Shown one piece after another: positions 43,792-53,451 of a stretch of 64,000 nucleotides of DNA (positions are counted from its first letter, which is position 1; each line of letters begins with the position of its first letter). Made by a program: the position numbers and the translations under genes. Source of the DNA: Aggregatibacter segnis ATCC 33393 (GTDB lineage: Bacteria; Pseudomonadota; Gammaproteobacteria; Enterobacterales; Pasteurellaceae); the NCBI RefSeq assembly GCF_000185305.1, contig NZ_GL622200.1:1344427-1408426 (forward strand), written 5' to 3'. Under the pieces are notes generated by a model. It did not search any database, was not told the DNA's origin, and saw only the letters and a program-made list of their open reading frames with translations.

Positions 43792-45330
43792 ATGACAACT
43801 CCCGTAGTTGCCTTGGTGGGTCGTCCAAACGTGGGCAAATCCACCTTATTCAATCGCCTAACCCGTACCCGTGATGCTTTAGTCGCTGATTTTCCTGGTC
43901 TGACGCGCGACCGTAAATATGGCCAAGCGCATCTTGCCGGATATGATTTTATTGTCATTGACACCGGCGGTATCGACGGCACGGAAGAAGGCGTAGAAGA
44001 AAAAATGGCGGAGCAATCGTTGCTTGCCATTGAAGAAGCAGACATCGTTTTATTCTTAGTAGATGCCCGTGCCGGCTTAACGTCAGCGGATATCGGCATT
44101 GCAAACTATTTGCGCCAACGTCAAAACAAAACCACCGTGGTGGTTGCCAACAAAGTGGACGGCATTGACGCTGACTCCCACTGTGCCGAGTTTTATCAAT
44201 TAGGCTTAGGTGAAATCGCCCAAATTGCGGCTTCTCAAGGCCGTGGTATCGCCAGCTTAATGGAACAAGTGCTTACCCCATTAGCAGAACAAATGGCAGA
44301 AGCAGAAAAAACAGAAGAAAGTGCGGTCGAAATCACAGATGTTTCTTCCGAGGTCGCTGAATTTGACGAATGGGACGAAGATTTCGATTTTTCAAACGAA
44401 GAAGACACCGCACTTTTAGATGAAGAACTGGCGCAAGAACAAACGCCGGATAACCAAAACATTAAAATCGCCATTGTGGGTCGCCCGAACGTCGGCAAAT
44501 CCACTTTGACTAACCGCATTTTAGGTGAAGATCGCGTGGTGGTTTACGATATGCCAGGCACCACCCGCGACAGTATTTACATTCCAATGGAACGCGATGG
44601 ACAAAATTACACGTTAATCGACACGGCGGGAGTACGCAAACGCGGTAAAGTGCATTTAGCGGTAGAAAAATTCTCCGTCATCAAAACGCTACAAGCCATT
44701 CAAGACGCCAATGTGGTGTTGCTCACCATTGATGCCCGGGAAAATATTTCCGACCAAGATTTATCACTGCTTGGCTTTATCTTAAATTCCGGCCGTTCCT
44801 TGGTTATCGTGGTGAATAAATGGGACGGATTGAATCAAGAGGTGAAAGATCGCGTGAAATCGGAACTTGATCGCCGTTTGGATTTTATTGACTTTGCCCG
44901 CGTACATTTTATTTCAGCCTTGCATGGCAGCGGTGTCGGCAATTTATTTGAATCTGTCAAAGAAGCTTATGAATGCGCCACGCAGAAAATGACCACATCC
45001 ATGCTTACCCGCATTCTGCAAATTGCAGTGGATGAGCATCAGCCACCGATGGTTAGCGGTCGCCGCGTGAAACTGAAATATGCCCACCCGGGTGGCTACA
45101 ATCCGCCAATCATTGTGATTCATGGTAACCAAGTGGATAAACTACCGGATTCTTACAAACGTTATTTATCCAACCATTTCCGCCGTAGTCTGAAAATTAT
45201 CGGCTCGCCGATTCGTCTGCAATTCCAAGAGGGGAACAACCCATTTGCCGGCAAACGAAATAAACTCACGCCGAATCAATTACGTAAACGTAAACGTTTG
45301 ATGAAGTTTATTAAGAAAGCAAAACGATAA
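43792..45330 (+). CDS. der: GTPase Der (EngA), ribosome assembly
   Basis: An essential tandem-GTPase for 50S ribosome maturation. The 512 residues carry two G domains: [14 protein letters not shown] (about 10-23), DTGGID and NKVDG; then [14 protein letters not shown] (about 230), [12 protein letters not shown] and NKWDGL. A KH-like C-terminal domain follows, ending in basic [16 protein letters not shown]. The linker between the domains is very acidic and carries uptake words in both orientations (44319-44327 and 44408-44416). Good RBS AAGAGG. Confidence 0.97.
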   Translation: MTTPVVALVGRPNVGKSTLFNRLTRTRDALVADFPGLTRDRKYGQAHLAGYDFIVIDTGGIDGTEEGVEEKMAEQSLLAIEEADIVLFLVDARAGLTSADIGIANYLRQRQNKTTVVVANKVDGIDADSHCAEFYQLGLGEIAQIAASQGRGIASLMEQVLTPLAEQMAEAEKTEESAVEITDVSSEVAEFDEWDEDFDFSNEEDTALLDEELAQEQTPDNQNIKIAIVGRPNVGKSTLTNRILGEDRVVVYDMPGTTRDSIYIPMERDGQNYTLIDTAGVRKRGKVHLAVEKFSVIKTLQAIQDANVVLLTIDARENISDQDLSLLGFILNSGRSLVIVVNKWDGLNQEVKDRVKSELDRRLDFIDFARVHFISALHGSGVGNLFESVKEAYECATQKMTTSMLTRILQIAVDEHQPPMVSGRRVKLKYAHPGGYNPPIIVIHGNQVDKLPDSYKRYLSNHFRRSLKIIGSPIRLQFQEGNNPFAGKRNKLTPNQLRKRKRLMKFIKKAKR

Positions 45331-45332
45331 AC

Positions 45333-45366
45333 AAAAAGTGCGGTGAAAAATCACCGCACTTTTTTA
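45333..45366. terminator. Uptake-sequence terminator after der
   Basis: aaaaagtgcggtga-aaaa-tcaccgcacttttt is a perfect 14-base inverted repeat between the convergent der and DUF4153 genes. Confidence 0.88.
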
Positions 45367-45370
45367 TCTT

Positions 45371-47194
45371 CTATTTATAGAATACGCCGTTAATGGATAG
45401 CCGTTGTGCGGCATAACCTTTGTAGTCACCTCTTTCGTCATATTCAATAGTTAAATAATCAAAAAAGACCACTACGTCACCTAGCACCACATAAGGTTTG
45501 GCGTCTTTTGTTAAGATGGCCAACTCATTTTTAGTGTATTTTTTGTGAATATCCAAATTGTGTCGGGCAAACAAATCACGCAAATAGGCATCAAGATTCC
45601 ATGTAACGTATTCTCCACCCTCTTTTCGTTGTATTTTTAACAAAAAATCCGGCGGGTTATTGTTGCGCAAGAAATCTCCGCATTTGACATAAGCACCATT
45701 TAATTTGCCGTGCGAATCTAAAACCGCTTCCAATCCAATCTGACAATCCTCTTCTTTTGAATTAAGCTCACTAATGGTAAATCGACGATCTGCTACTTCG
45801 CCATTAAGCCACAGGAAACGGTTGTAATTCTGAATATCCATAAACTGCTCTTGTTTATTTTCAATCTCAAAATAAGGCACTAATTCCTCTTGATAACCAT
45901 TTGATTCAGGCAACCATTCATAAAGCGATTTTTCTTTCGGTATACCATAATGCTGTTTAAATTCCTCAACCCATTGTTTATCTGCCCCTAATAACACAGC
46001 ATAGGTTCTATTGCTAAATTCGTCAGACAATTTAGCATCATTTCCTCGAGTCGCTGTCCATTGTTTAATGTGCTCTTCAGTTAATTTGCCATTGCTATCT
46101 AATAATTGTTGAGTTTTTACAAAATTATCAAAACGAGCCAATTGATCTTGGTAAGCGATTTGGTTTGCGTCAATCACAAAAACATTACTTAATAACGCTA
46201 GCAACAGCACGCCGGCAAGAAGACGATATTGTCTGATTTTCGGCACGAGCAAAATGAAGTTCCATAATACAAGAATCATAGCCCCCATGAGTAAATACAC
46301 GCGATCTTGGGTCAAGCCATAATACTGAATGCGAATAGACATGGCATACCACAACATCACCAACGGCAATAAATTGAGCCACGGCAACAGACGATAAAAC
46401 TTCTGCCATTTTTCGTTATCCAACAGGATTTGCAAGGTATAAAGCACAATGCCAATCATCAAATAAGGAAATGCCACATTGGCGATCATGCCTTCCGGCA
46501 TTTTACCTTGGATCAAAATCGACACTGCATAAGCGTAAATAATCAGAGTATAAATCACCAACGCAGGGGATAAAATCCAGTTTAGCAGAATCTTGCTTAA
46601 TTCATTAAAACGCCCGCTAAAGAGATTTTCTCGTTGCGACAAACTTAAATATGCCAGTGGGAAAATCCACCACCACGTCACTAACCAAATCCGAGAATAC
46701 ATCGACAAGGCATACATATCCACATGGAATAATGCTTGAATGGCTGCTGCCAATCCGTTGCCTATTCCACCGATGATCAGCGCAAACAATGTGGCAATCA
46801 CAGCATTGAGCATATTATTGAGCAAGATACTCATAAAAGTGCGGTTGTTTTTTGCCACGTTTTTACACAAGAAAATTACTAATACGGCAAGGTTTAAAAT
46901 ACCGAAACGCGCACTTTGTGTGAAATCGTTAAGATCAACCAATGTCGCCAACACTCCAAACGCGATAGGAATAAAAATACTCAAACGATAATATTTATTT
47001 CCATGGGTCAAATTAACCAACATAAACGCCATTGGCGCCCATAGCAAAAAGTCGGCATAACGCTCCATCATCGCCTTGGGTTCAGGGGCAAAAATCGGGA
47101 TTGCACCACAAATTGCCACCAATAAAAGCTCAACCGGGTGTCGAACCAAGGCTTGTTTCGCAAGTTGAACAAATTGCAAGAGCCATTTTTTCAT
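45371..47194 (-). CDS. DUF4153-family multi-pass membrane protein
   Basis: 607 residues. The first 340 contain about ten to twelve hydrophobic helices (for example LLLVAICGAIPIFA, AVIATLFALIIGGIGNGL, LVTWWWIFPLAYL). A soluble C-terminal domain of about 260 residues follows, probably extracytoplasmic, with repeated polar strands (NRTYAVLLGADKQWVEEF). The pattern fits the DUF4153 family; no function is known to me. It has its own RBS (AAGGAAA) and lies downstream of sotB, with a tandem repeat between them. Confidence 0.75.
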   Translation of the reverse strand: MKKWLLQFVQLAKQALVRHPVELLLVAICGAIPIFAPEPKAMMERYADFLLWAPMAFMLVNLTHGNKYYRLSIFIPIAFGVLATLVDLNDFTQSARFGILNLAVLVIFLCKNVAKNNRTFMSILLNNMLNAVIATLFALIIGGIGNGLAAAIQALFHVDMYALSMYSRIWLVTWWWIFPLAYLSLSQRENLFSGRFNELSKILLNWILSPALVIYTLIIYAYAVSILIQGKMPEGMIANVAFPYLMIGIVLYTLQILLDNEKWQKFYRLLPWLNLLPLVMLWYAMSIRIQYYGLTQDRVYLLMGAMILVLWNFILLVPKIRQYRLLAGVLLLALLSNVFVIDANQIAYQDQLARFDNFVKTQQLLDSNGKLTEEHIKQWTATRGNDAKLSDEFSNRTYAVLLGADKQWVEEFKQHYGIPKEKSLYEWLPESNGYQEELVPYFEIENKQEQFMDIQNYNRFLWLNGEVADRRFTISELNSKEEDCQIGLEAVLDSHGKLNGAYVKCGDFLRNNNPPDFLLKIQRKEGGEYVTWNLDAYLRDLFARHNLDIHKKYTKNELAILTKDAKPYVVLGDVVVFFDYLTIEYDERGDYKGYAAQRLSINGVFYK

Positions 47195-47212
47195 AAAATT
47201 TCCTTCTTTTTA

Positions 47213-47288
47213 TTAGAGATTATTTCCGCTATTGGCTTTTCCATAGCGAATTAGAGATTATTTCCGCTATTGGCTTTTCCATAGCGAA
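47213..47288. repeat. Perfect 38-bp tandem duplication at the 3' end of sotB
   Basis: The 38-bp unit ttagagattatttccgctat... ending ccatagcgaa occurs at 47213-47250 and 47251-47288 without mismatch. It contains the last twelve codons and stop of sotB on the minus strand, so the stop codon and the end of the gene are duplicated downstream. This looks like a recent slippage duplication. Confidence 0.9.
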
Positions 47289-48441
47289 AATGAATATAAA
47301 TAAACAGCAGTAGCCCCATCGCTGCAAAGGCCGCTCCGGAAAAACCGATATTGGCTAAACCAAAATGTTGCATCACTTGATTACCAAACAACGCGCCTCC
47401 TCCTATACCAATATTGTATAGCCCCGAATAAATGGCCATGGCTACATCCGTCGCATCCGGTGCCAGTTGTAGTACTCGCACCTGCAAACTCAGTCCAATG
47501 CCCGAAATACCAACACCCCATACGAATGCCAGTAAATACATGGAAAATTCGCTATGACTGAATGGTAATAACAAAATCAAAGAAAATACTAAAATAGCCA
47601 TAGACGTCAACAAGAATTTGGCCGGCGCAAAACGGTGAAAGCGGTTAAAGAGAAGGCTTGCGGTTACCCCTGACAACCCAAAAATCAATAAAATTGCGGT
47701 AGCCACACCATCACTCATTCCTCCAACGCGAATGATGAAGGGCTCAATATAACTATAAGCGGTAAAATGCGCTGAGATAATAAGTATAGTTAATGCATAG
47801 AATCCCACTAATAACGGGCGCTTAAATAAAGAAGGCACGCTACTTAGTGAACCGGCGTTGCGACTAGCCAAGTGCGGTAGGAATCGATAAAGCAATAAGA
47901 GGATACAAAACGCAAGAAAAGCAATAATGCCAAAGGCTTCTCGCCAACCTAAAAACTGTCCGATAACCCGTCCGAGCGGCAAACCTAACACCATCGCCAA
48001 CGCACTGCCCATCGCCAATAGCCCGATGGCCTGTGCTTTTTTGTCTTTCGGCGCCACACGCACAGCCAAGGATGTGGTAATCGACCAGAAAATTGCGTGA
48101 GTAAACGCAATGCCGATACGGGAAAGCAACAACACCCAAAAATCCCACGCCAATACCGACAAAATATGGCTGGCAACAAAAATAATGAATAATTTAATTA
48201 ACAGGCTACGCCGTTCTAATTTTGCCGTCATCAACATAAACGGCAACGACATGAGAGAGACAATCCAAGCATAAATGGTAATCATCAGCCCGGTTTGCGC
48301 CACGGGGATTTGAAAACTGTGAGCAATGTCTGAAAGTAAAGCCACCGGTAAAAACTCGGTGGTGTTAAATACAAAAGCGGCAAAAGCCAACAAAACGACG
48401 CGGAAAAATTTGAGGCGTCGAACAATTCTTAAAGCAACCAT
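47251..48441 (-). CDS. sotB: MFS sugar efflux transporter, SotB/YdeA type
   Basis: 396 residues with 12 membrane helices in the DHA1 family. Similarity to E. coli SotB is strong: FNTTEFLPVALLSDIA (about 27), TIYAWIVSLMSLPFMLMT, FTHAIFWSITTSLAVR, ALAMVLGLPLGR (about 155) and LAPDATDVAMAIYSGLYNIGIG (about 327-348). It exports arabinose or IPTG-like sugars in E. coli. It starts two bases after the asmA-like stop and probably ends the udk-dcd operon. The terminal residues are affected by the adjoining tandem repeat only downstream of the stop. Confidence 0.88.
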   Translation of the reverse strand: MVALRIVRRLKFFRVVLLAFAAFVFNTTEFLPVALLSDIAHSFQIPVAQTGLMITIYAWIVSLMSLPFMLMTAKLERRSLLIKLFIIFVASHILSVLAWDFWVLLLSRIGIAFTHAIFWSITTSLAVRVAPKDKKAQAIGLLAMGSALAMVLGLPLGRVIGQFLGWREAFGIIAFLAFCILLLLYRFLPHLASRNAGSLSSVPSLFKRPLLVGFYALTILIISAHFTAYSYIEPFIIRVGGMSDGVATAILLIFGLSGVTASLLFNRFHRFAPAKFLLTSMAILVFSLILLLPFSHSEFSMYLLAFVWGVGISGIGLSLQVRVLQLAPDATDVAMAIYSGLYNIGIGGGALFGNQVMQHFGLANIGFSGAAFAAMGLLLFIYIHFRYGKANSGNNL

Positions 48442-48443
48442 CG

Positions 48444-49646
48444 TTATTGTTTTAATTTACGTTTAATAAGATCTTTAATTTTACTGCGCAAGTTTTTATC
48501 AAATTGCACTTCATATTGCGGTGAATAGCAGCTATCAAAAAAACGAATTGGCAAAGTGAACTCCGCATATTTTTCATCAGTCGGATGCAGATTTAAATCA
48601 ACGTTACATTGCATTGATTGCAAATCTACAACACCAGTTCCCTCTCCTAAAAGAGCGGTAGTTTTTAACGACATTTTTTCAATATCCAGTTGATGCCCAT
48701 TGAGTCGGAAAAGGCTGGTTGCTTGGTCATATTTGGTGTTTAAGCTGACTTTCTCTTTAAGTTCTGCGTCATTCCAATTGATCGGTAAATACTGTCCTGC
48801 TAAGTCCAACAGATTCAAACCCAATAATTCGCCGTTTTTAGCATCGAAAAAGAATTCACCGTTAATGATTTGAGAATGGGCAAACTGCACGGCAATCTCT
48901 ACATCGGCGGAACCGGTAATGGTTTTCGGGAAAGTCAGCCACGTCAACAAACGTTCAATAGGATAATTTTTAGCGGAAAAAGCGACCGCACTTTGTTCCG
49001 GCTCGCTTACATAATCCAAGTGCGCAGTACAAGGCAAATTCGGTAGGCAGCCGGAATCAATATCTGCAGTGAGATGTTTGGTGTATTGGGATAAATCCAA
49101 CTCCGTTTTAACAAAGCCCACCTTCTCTTCATTTAAAACAACATGATCAAAATAGGCTGCAAGTTTTCTCTCATTACTGCGCTCAATTCCGCCTTTGATA
49201 AAGCGAAAATTAAAAATTCTATTGTTACCGTACAGTGGTTTTGCTAATTCCACCACAATCTGACTATCACCACTCAACGCGATATTGTCAGGAGTAATGT
49301 TATCAAGGGAAAAATCAGAGAAACGCATTTGAATATTTGCCGAGTTTTGCGCGTTTTCAGAGAGCTTAACATTTTGAATGTCGACTTCCTGCAATTTGAC
49401 ATCACCAAAAAACATTGCCGATAAGGGAAATTTGCCTGTCAGTTTTTCAATGCTAATTTGGTTGTGTTTAACACTTTCAAAAGCCAAATAAGGCTGCGGA
49501 AAAACGCCAATATTAAACTCTTGGAAAGTGGTTTCATGTTGCGCCAGTTTAGCGGTGACCTTGGTTTCCAACTTCTGAATTTGGACATAAAAAAATGCAA
49601 AGATCGCCAATATCACGACCAAAGTAATGATTGCGATCTTTTTCAT
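48444..49646 (-). CDS. AsmA-like inner-membrane protein
   Basis: 400 residues: an N-terminal membrane anchor (IAIITLVVILAIFAFFYVQI) followed by a beta-rich periplasmic region, ending in basic SKIKDLIKRKLKQ. It lies directly after dcd with no gap, the same place as asmA in E. coli (udk-dcd-asmA). AsmA proteins are bridge-like lipid-transfer relatives that influence outer-membrane composition; this one is shorter than E. coli AsmA (617). The assignment rests on position, topology and strand pattern more than on sequence. Confidence 0.7.
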   Translation of the reverse strand: MKKIAIITLVVILAIFAFFYVQIQKLETKVTAKLAQHETTFQEFNIGVFPQPYLAFESVKHNQISIEKLTGKFPLSAMFFGDVKLQEVDIQNVKLSENAQNSANIQMRFSDFSLDNITPDNIALSGDSQIVVELAKPLYGNNRIFNFRFIKGGIERSNERKLAAYFDHVVLNEEKVGFVKTELDLSQYTKHLTADIDSGCLPNLPCTAHLDYVSEPEQSAVAFSAKNYPIERLLTWLTFPKTITGSADVEIAVQFAHSQIINGEFFFDAKNGELLGLNLLDLAGQYLPINWNDAELKEKVSLNTKYDQATSLFRLNGHQLDIEKMSLKTTALLGEGTGVVDLQSMQCNVDLNLHPTDEKYAEFTLPIRFFDSCYSPQYEVQFDKNLRSKIKDLIKRKLKQ

Positions 49647-50231
49647 TTATTTGTCCTCGTCAATACGGCTGGCAACAGCATTTTGCTGGTTTTTATATTT
49701 AGCATCTTTGCGACTGCTGTAAGGGCGTGCAGCTGGGCCACTTAACACTTCAAAACTCAATGCACCAATAATCATATTTGGGCGCAACGCCAACGGCAGC
49801 TTGCCGGAATTGTAAAATTCCAACACAATTTTGCCCTCCCAACCCGGGTCAATGCGATGTGCGGTCACATGCACCATTAAACCTAAACGCGCCAAAGAAG
49901 AACGTCCATCCAGCCAACCGATAATATTGGCCGGCAGTTTTACCGATTCCAAAGTGGTGGCAAGAGCAAGCACACCGGGGTGTAAAAAGAAGGCTTCATC
50001 ATCACCGATAATAATTTCATCGCTCATCACCAATTCCAACTGCGCCGACACTTCTTCTTTCGGACCGCTTAAATCAATGTAAGGTGCGGAATGTTCACGG
50101 AACACACGGAAAGAATTACCCAAGCGGACATCAATAGTAGCGCCGTTAATCTTGTCATTTGACGGGCGCGGGTTAAGAGAAATCAAACCTTCGTCTAAAT
50201 AACGTTCAATGTCAGTATCACACAATCTCAT
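49647..50231 (-). CDS. dcd: dCTP deaminase
   Basis: The 194-residue enzyme deaminates dCTP to dUTP for thymidylate synthesis. It is almost collinear with E. coli Dcd (193): [27 protein letters not shown], the active-site block [28 protein letters not shown] (with R, S and the catalytic Glu that follows in IVLEFYNSG), and the C-terminal [16 protein letters not shown]. It follows udk by nine bases and abuts the asmA-like gene. Confidence 0.96.
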   Translation of the reverse strand: MRLCDTDIERYLDEGLISLNPRPSNDKINGATIDVRLGNSFRVFREHSAPYIDLSGPKEEVSAQLELVMSDEIIIGDDEAFFLHPGVLALATTLESVKLPANIIGWLDGRSSLARLGLMVHVTAHRIDPGWEGKIVLEFYNSGKLPLALRPNMIIGALSFEVLSGPAARPYSSRKDAKYKNQQNAVASRIDEDK

Positions 50232-50240
50232 GATCCGTTC

Positions 50241-50891
50241 CTATTTTTTACTTAATAGCTGCATAATTTGGGCTTTTAACATATTGATGGCAATACGATT
50301 TTTACCACCACGCGGAATCACAATATCGGCGTGTTGTTTGGAAGGCTCGATAAATTGCAGGAACATCGGGCGCACGGTGGCACGATATTGATCAATGACG
50401 GATTGAAGGGTACGACCACGTTCTTCCATATCACGCTGTAAACGACGAATAAAGCAAATATCTAACGGCGTATCCACAAATACGGAAATATCTGCCAACT
50501 GGCGTACACGCTCGTCTGTGAGTAATAAAATCCCCTCTAAAATCACAATACGTTTTGGCGTGAAATGGGTCACCTCATCGGTTCGGGTATGCTCCACATA
50601 ACTATACACGGGAATATCAACGGCGTTGCCGGCTTTTAAGGCTTTCAAATGGGCAATGAGCAAATCACGGTCCATAGAATTTGGGTGGTCATAATTGGTT
50701 TTGACCCGTTCAGACATCTCTAAGTGGCTTTGGTCTTTGTAATAACTATCTTCTGCAATAATACCGATTTCTTCACAGCCTAATTCATGACAAAGCTCTT
50801 TGTGCACCGTAGAGGCAATAGAACTTTTTCCTGAAGCCGAAGCGCCTGCAATGGCGATAATAATACAAGATGATGCTTGATGCTCTGACAT
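50241..50891 (-). CDS. udk: Uridine/cytidine kinase
   Basis: Pyrimidine salvage kinase, 216 residues. The P-loop [14 protein letters not shown] is at about residues 16-29, the substrate segment is [16 protein letters not shown], and EGILLL precedes the lid containing [13 protein letters not shown]. It is the first gene of udk-dcd-asmA-like-sotB. Confidence 0.95.
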   Translation of the reverse strand: MSEHQASSCIIIAIAGASASGKSSIASTVHKELCHELGCEEIGIIAEDSYYKDQSHLEMSERVKTNYDHPNSMDRDLLIAHLKALKAGNAVDIPVYSYVEHTRTDEVTHFTPKRIVILEGILLLTDERVRQLADISVFVDTPLDICFIRRLQRDMEERGRTLQSVIDQYRATVRPMFLQFIEPSKQHADIVIPRGGKNRIAINMLKAQIMQLLSKK

Positions 50892-51037
50892 ACCGTTTCC
50901 CTTTCTCTCATTGAGTAAATAAATTAGCGAAATTATAAAGAAAAAAGCGTTTTTTTGACATAAATAGATCCATTTACAAACAATTTTTCTACAACTAATT
51001 TTTTACGCAACATATTCGCTCATAAAATTCTTCGTTT

Positions 51038-51053
51038 TGTGAGACTTCTCACA
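51038..51053 (+). promoter_or_regulatory. Perfect CRP site upstream of afuA
   Basis: TGTGA-GACTTC-TCACA is a perfect CRP palindrome 102 bases before afuA. A -10-like TATGTA (51071-51076) at suitable distance suggests CRP activation. No Fur-type 19-mer was noticed in the gap, which argues for carbon-source rather than iron control. Confidence 0.75.
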
Positions 51054-51154
51054 TTAATTGAGGGGTATTTTATGTAACATGAAAATCTTGAAAGCACTTG
51101 CTTGAGCGCATTTCATATTACATTTTCATTTTATGAACAATAAAGAGGTACAAC

Positions 51155-52195
51155 ATGAAACTAAAATCACTTTCTCTTGCAATTTCAACCGCACTTTTAG
51201 CCGGTGGATTACTCGCATCACAAGCTGCAACGGCAAAAGGTCGTTTAGTCGTGTATTGTAGTGCGACGAACATTTTATGTGAAACCACCACCAAGGCATT
51301 CGGTGAAAAATATGATGTCAAAACCTCCTTTATTCGTAACGGCTCAGGCAGCACCTTTGCCAAAGTAGAAGCGGAAAAAAATAACCCGCAAGCAGACGTG
51401 TGGTTCGGCGGTACATTCGACCCACAAGCACAAGCGGCTGAATTAGGCTTAATCGAACCTTACAAATCTAAACACATTGATGAAATCGTAGAACGTTTCC
51501 GTGATCCGGCAAAAACCAAAGGCAACTATGTATCCGCCATTTACATGGGGATTTTAGGTTTCGGCGTGAACACAGAACGTCTGGAAAAATTAGGCATCAA
51601 AGAAGTGCCGAAATGCTGGAAAGACTTAACGGATCCACGTTTGAAAGGCGAAGTACAAATTGCTGACCCTCAAAGTGCCGGTACAGCCTATACTGCGCTT
51701 GCCACGTTCGTACAACTTTGGGGCGAAGACAAAGCCTTTGATTTCTTAAAAGCTTTACATCCAAACGTTTCCCAATACACCAAATCCGGCGTCACCCCAT
51801 CCCGTAACGCGGCTCGCGGTGAAGCGGTTGTTGGTATCGGTTTCTTACACGATTACGCACTTGAAAAACGCAATGGCGCACCATTGGAACTCGTGGTGCC
51901 ATGTGAAGGCACCGGCTATGAATTAGGTGGCGTGAGCATCTTAAAAGGTGCACGCAATATCGACAACGCGAAATTATTCGTGGATTGGGCGCTATCTAAA
52001 GAAGGTCAAGAATTGGCATGGAAACAAGGTGAATCTTTACAAATCTTAACTAACACAACGGCGGAACAATCTCCAACAGCATTTGATCCAAACAAATTGA
52101 ACCTTATCAATTATGACTTTGAAAAATACGGCGCGGCCGAACAACGCAAAGCCTTAATTGAAAAATGGGTTCAAGACGTTAAATTAGCGAAATAA
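51155..52195 (+). CDS. afuA: AfuA-type ABC transporter periplasmic binding protein, copy 1
   Basis: 346 residues with a signal peptide (LAISTALLAGGLLASQAATA). The mature protein has the iron/thiamine-type binding-protein fold with GRLVVYCSATN, ADVWFGGTFDPQAQAAELGL and FVDWALSKEGQELAW. Close homologues named AfuA were first called ferric-iron binding proteins; the Actinobacillus AfuA was later shown to bind hexose-phosphates. The CRP site upstream favours the sugar-phosphate role. AAGAGG precedes ATG. A second copy, a fused permease and an ATPase follow. Confidence 0.88.
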   Translation: MKLKSLSLAISTALLAGGLLASQAATAKGRLVVYCSATNILCETTTKAFGEKYDVKTSFIRNGSGSTFAKVEAEKNNPQADVWFGGTFDPQAQAAELGLIEPYKSKHIDEIVERFRDPAKTKGNYVSAIYMGILGFGVNTERLEKLGIKEVPKCWKDLTDPRLKGEVQIADPQSAGTAYTALATFVQLWGEDKAFDFLKALHPNVSQYTKSGVTPSRNAARGEAVVGIGFLHDYALEKRNGAPLELVVPCEGTGYELGGVSILKGARNIDNAKLFVDWALSKEGQELAWKQGESLQILTNTTAEQSPTAFDPNKLNLINYDFEKYGAAEQRKALIEKWVQDVKLAK

Positions 52196-52200
52196 CACGC

Positions 52201-52245
52201 TAAAGTGCGGTCGAAAATTCTTGTATTTTTCTCACCGCACTTTTC
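52201..52245 (+). terminator. Uptake-sequence hairpin between the two afuA genes
   Basis: aaagtgcggt (52202-52211) pairs with accgcacttt (52234-52243), followed by a short T-rich stretch. It may partly terminate after the first binding-protein gene, keeping its transcript in excess. Confidence 0.65.
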
Positions 52246-52350
52246 TTATATTGATGGCTCGTGTCATTACGACGCGAGCCTATCACTATCATCAGAACGC
52301 ACATCAACAAAAGTGCGTTACCTCGAAATCAAAAACACAGGAGTGTTGAA

Positions 52351-53385
52351 ATGAAACTCTCAAAAATTGCGTTAGCTCTTTCAGGCGTTGTACTCGGTGG
52401 GATGTTATTAAGTGGCAATGCTGCGGCAAAAGGTCGCTTGGTTATTTATTGCAGTGCGCAAAACACCATGTGCGAGCAAGAAGCCATGGCATTCGAGAAA
52501 AAATATGATGTAAAAACCAGTTTTATTCGTGGCGGCACGGGCACTATCTTAGCCAAAATCGATGCGGAAAAAGATAACCCTCAAGGTGACGTTTGGTATG
52601 GCGGTACAATGGATCCGCATTCCCAAGCGGGTGAAATGGGCTTGTTAGAACCGTATAAATCACCAAACCTGCCACAAATTGTTGAACAATTCCGTGATCC
52701 GGCTAAAACGAAAGGCAACTATTCCTCTGCTATCTATCTTGGTGTGTTAGGTTTTGGTGTGAACCCTGAACGTTTACAAAAACTCAATTTGCCAATACCA
52801 AAATGTTGGAAAGATTTAGCTGATCCTATGTATCGCAATGAAATTCAAGCGGCGGATCCGCAAAGTTCCGGTACAGGCTATACTCAATTAGCCACTTATA
52901 TTCAGCTTTGGGGCGAAGAGGAAGCCTTCAAATACTTGAAAGCGTTAAACAAAAACGTTTCGCAATATACCAAATCCGGTAACACAGCAACTCGCAATAC
53001 CGCCCGTGGCGAAACAGCAATCGGCATCGGCTTTTTACACGAATATTCGTTAGAAAAAGCCAAAGGTGCTCCGGTTGAATTAGTGGTACCTTGCGAAGGT
53101 ACAGGCTATGAAATTGGTGGTGTCAGCGTGATCAAAGGCGCACGCAATCTTGAAAATGCCAAACTTTTCGTGGATTGGGCACTATCTAAAGAAGCGCAAG
53201 AATTAACATGGCAAAAAGGCGAAGCCTATTCCATTTTAACCAATACCACGGCACAACAATCGCCTTATGCGTTAGATTTTAAATCCGTTAACCTGATTAA
53301 CTATGATTTTGACAAATACGGCGCCACCGATTTACGTAAACGCCTCATCACCAAATGGGTCGATGATGTCAAATTAGCCAAATAA
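52351..53385 (+). CDS. afuA: AfuA-type ABC transporter periplasmic binding protein, copy 2
   Basis: 344 residues from ATG 52351 (GGAG upstream); the longer open frame from 52261 has no suitable start. A signal peptide ends near GNAAAKG. It is clearly paralogous to the preceding gene (GRLVIYCSAQN, DVWYGGTMDPHSQAGEMGL, ELVVPCEGTGYEIGGVSVIKG), with many substitutions, so the duplication is not recent. It may offer a second substrate range to the same permease. Both copies have the Cys pair after the signal region (YCSxxNxxCE). Confidence 0.88.
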   Translation: MKLSKIALALSGVVLGGMLLSGNAAAKGRLVIYCSAQNTMCEQEAMAFEKKYDVKTSFIRGGTGTILAKIDAEKDNPQGDVWYGGTMDPHSQAGEMGLLEPYKSPNLPQIVEQFRDPAKTKGNYSSAIYLGVLGFGVNPERLQKLNLPIPKCWKDLADPMYRNEIQAADPQSSGTGYTQLATYIQLWGEEEAFKYLKALNKNVSQYTKSGNTATRNTARGETAIGIGFLHEYSLEKAKGAPVELVVPCEGTGYEIGGVSVIKGARNLENAKLFVDWALSKEAQELTWQKGEAYSILTNTTAQQSPYALDFKSVNLINYDFDKYGATDLRKRLITKWVDDVKLAK

Positions 53386-53401
53386 CCATAGTGAAATTAA
53401 A

Positions 53402-53427
53402 GAAGCAATGCGCTGTTGCATTGCTTC
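53402..53427 (+). repeat. Perfect 10-bp stem hairpin between afuA2 and afuB
   Basis: gaagcaatgc (53402-53411) and gcattgcttc (53418-53427) form a perfect stem with a six-base loop, then cacttttct. Such intercistronic hairpins often stabilise the binding-protein mRNA or attenuate the permease gene. Confidence 0.65.
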
Positions 53428-53451
53428 ACTTTTCTACTAATGCGAGGTTGT

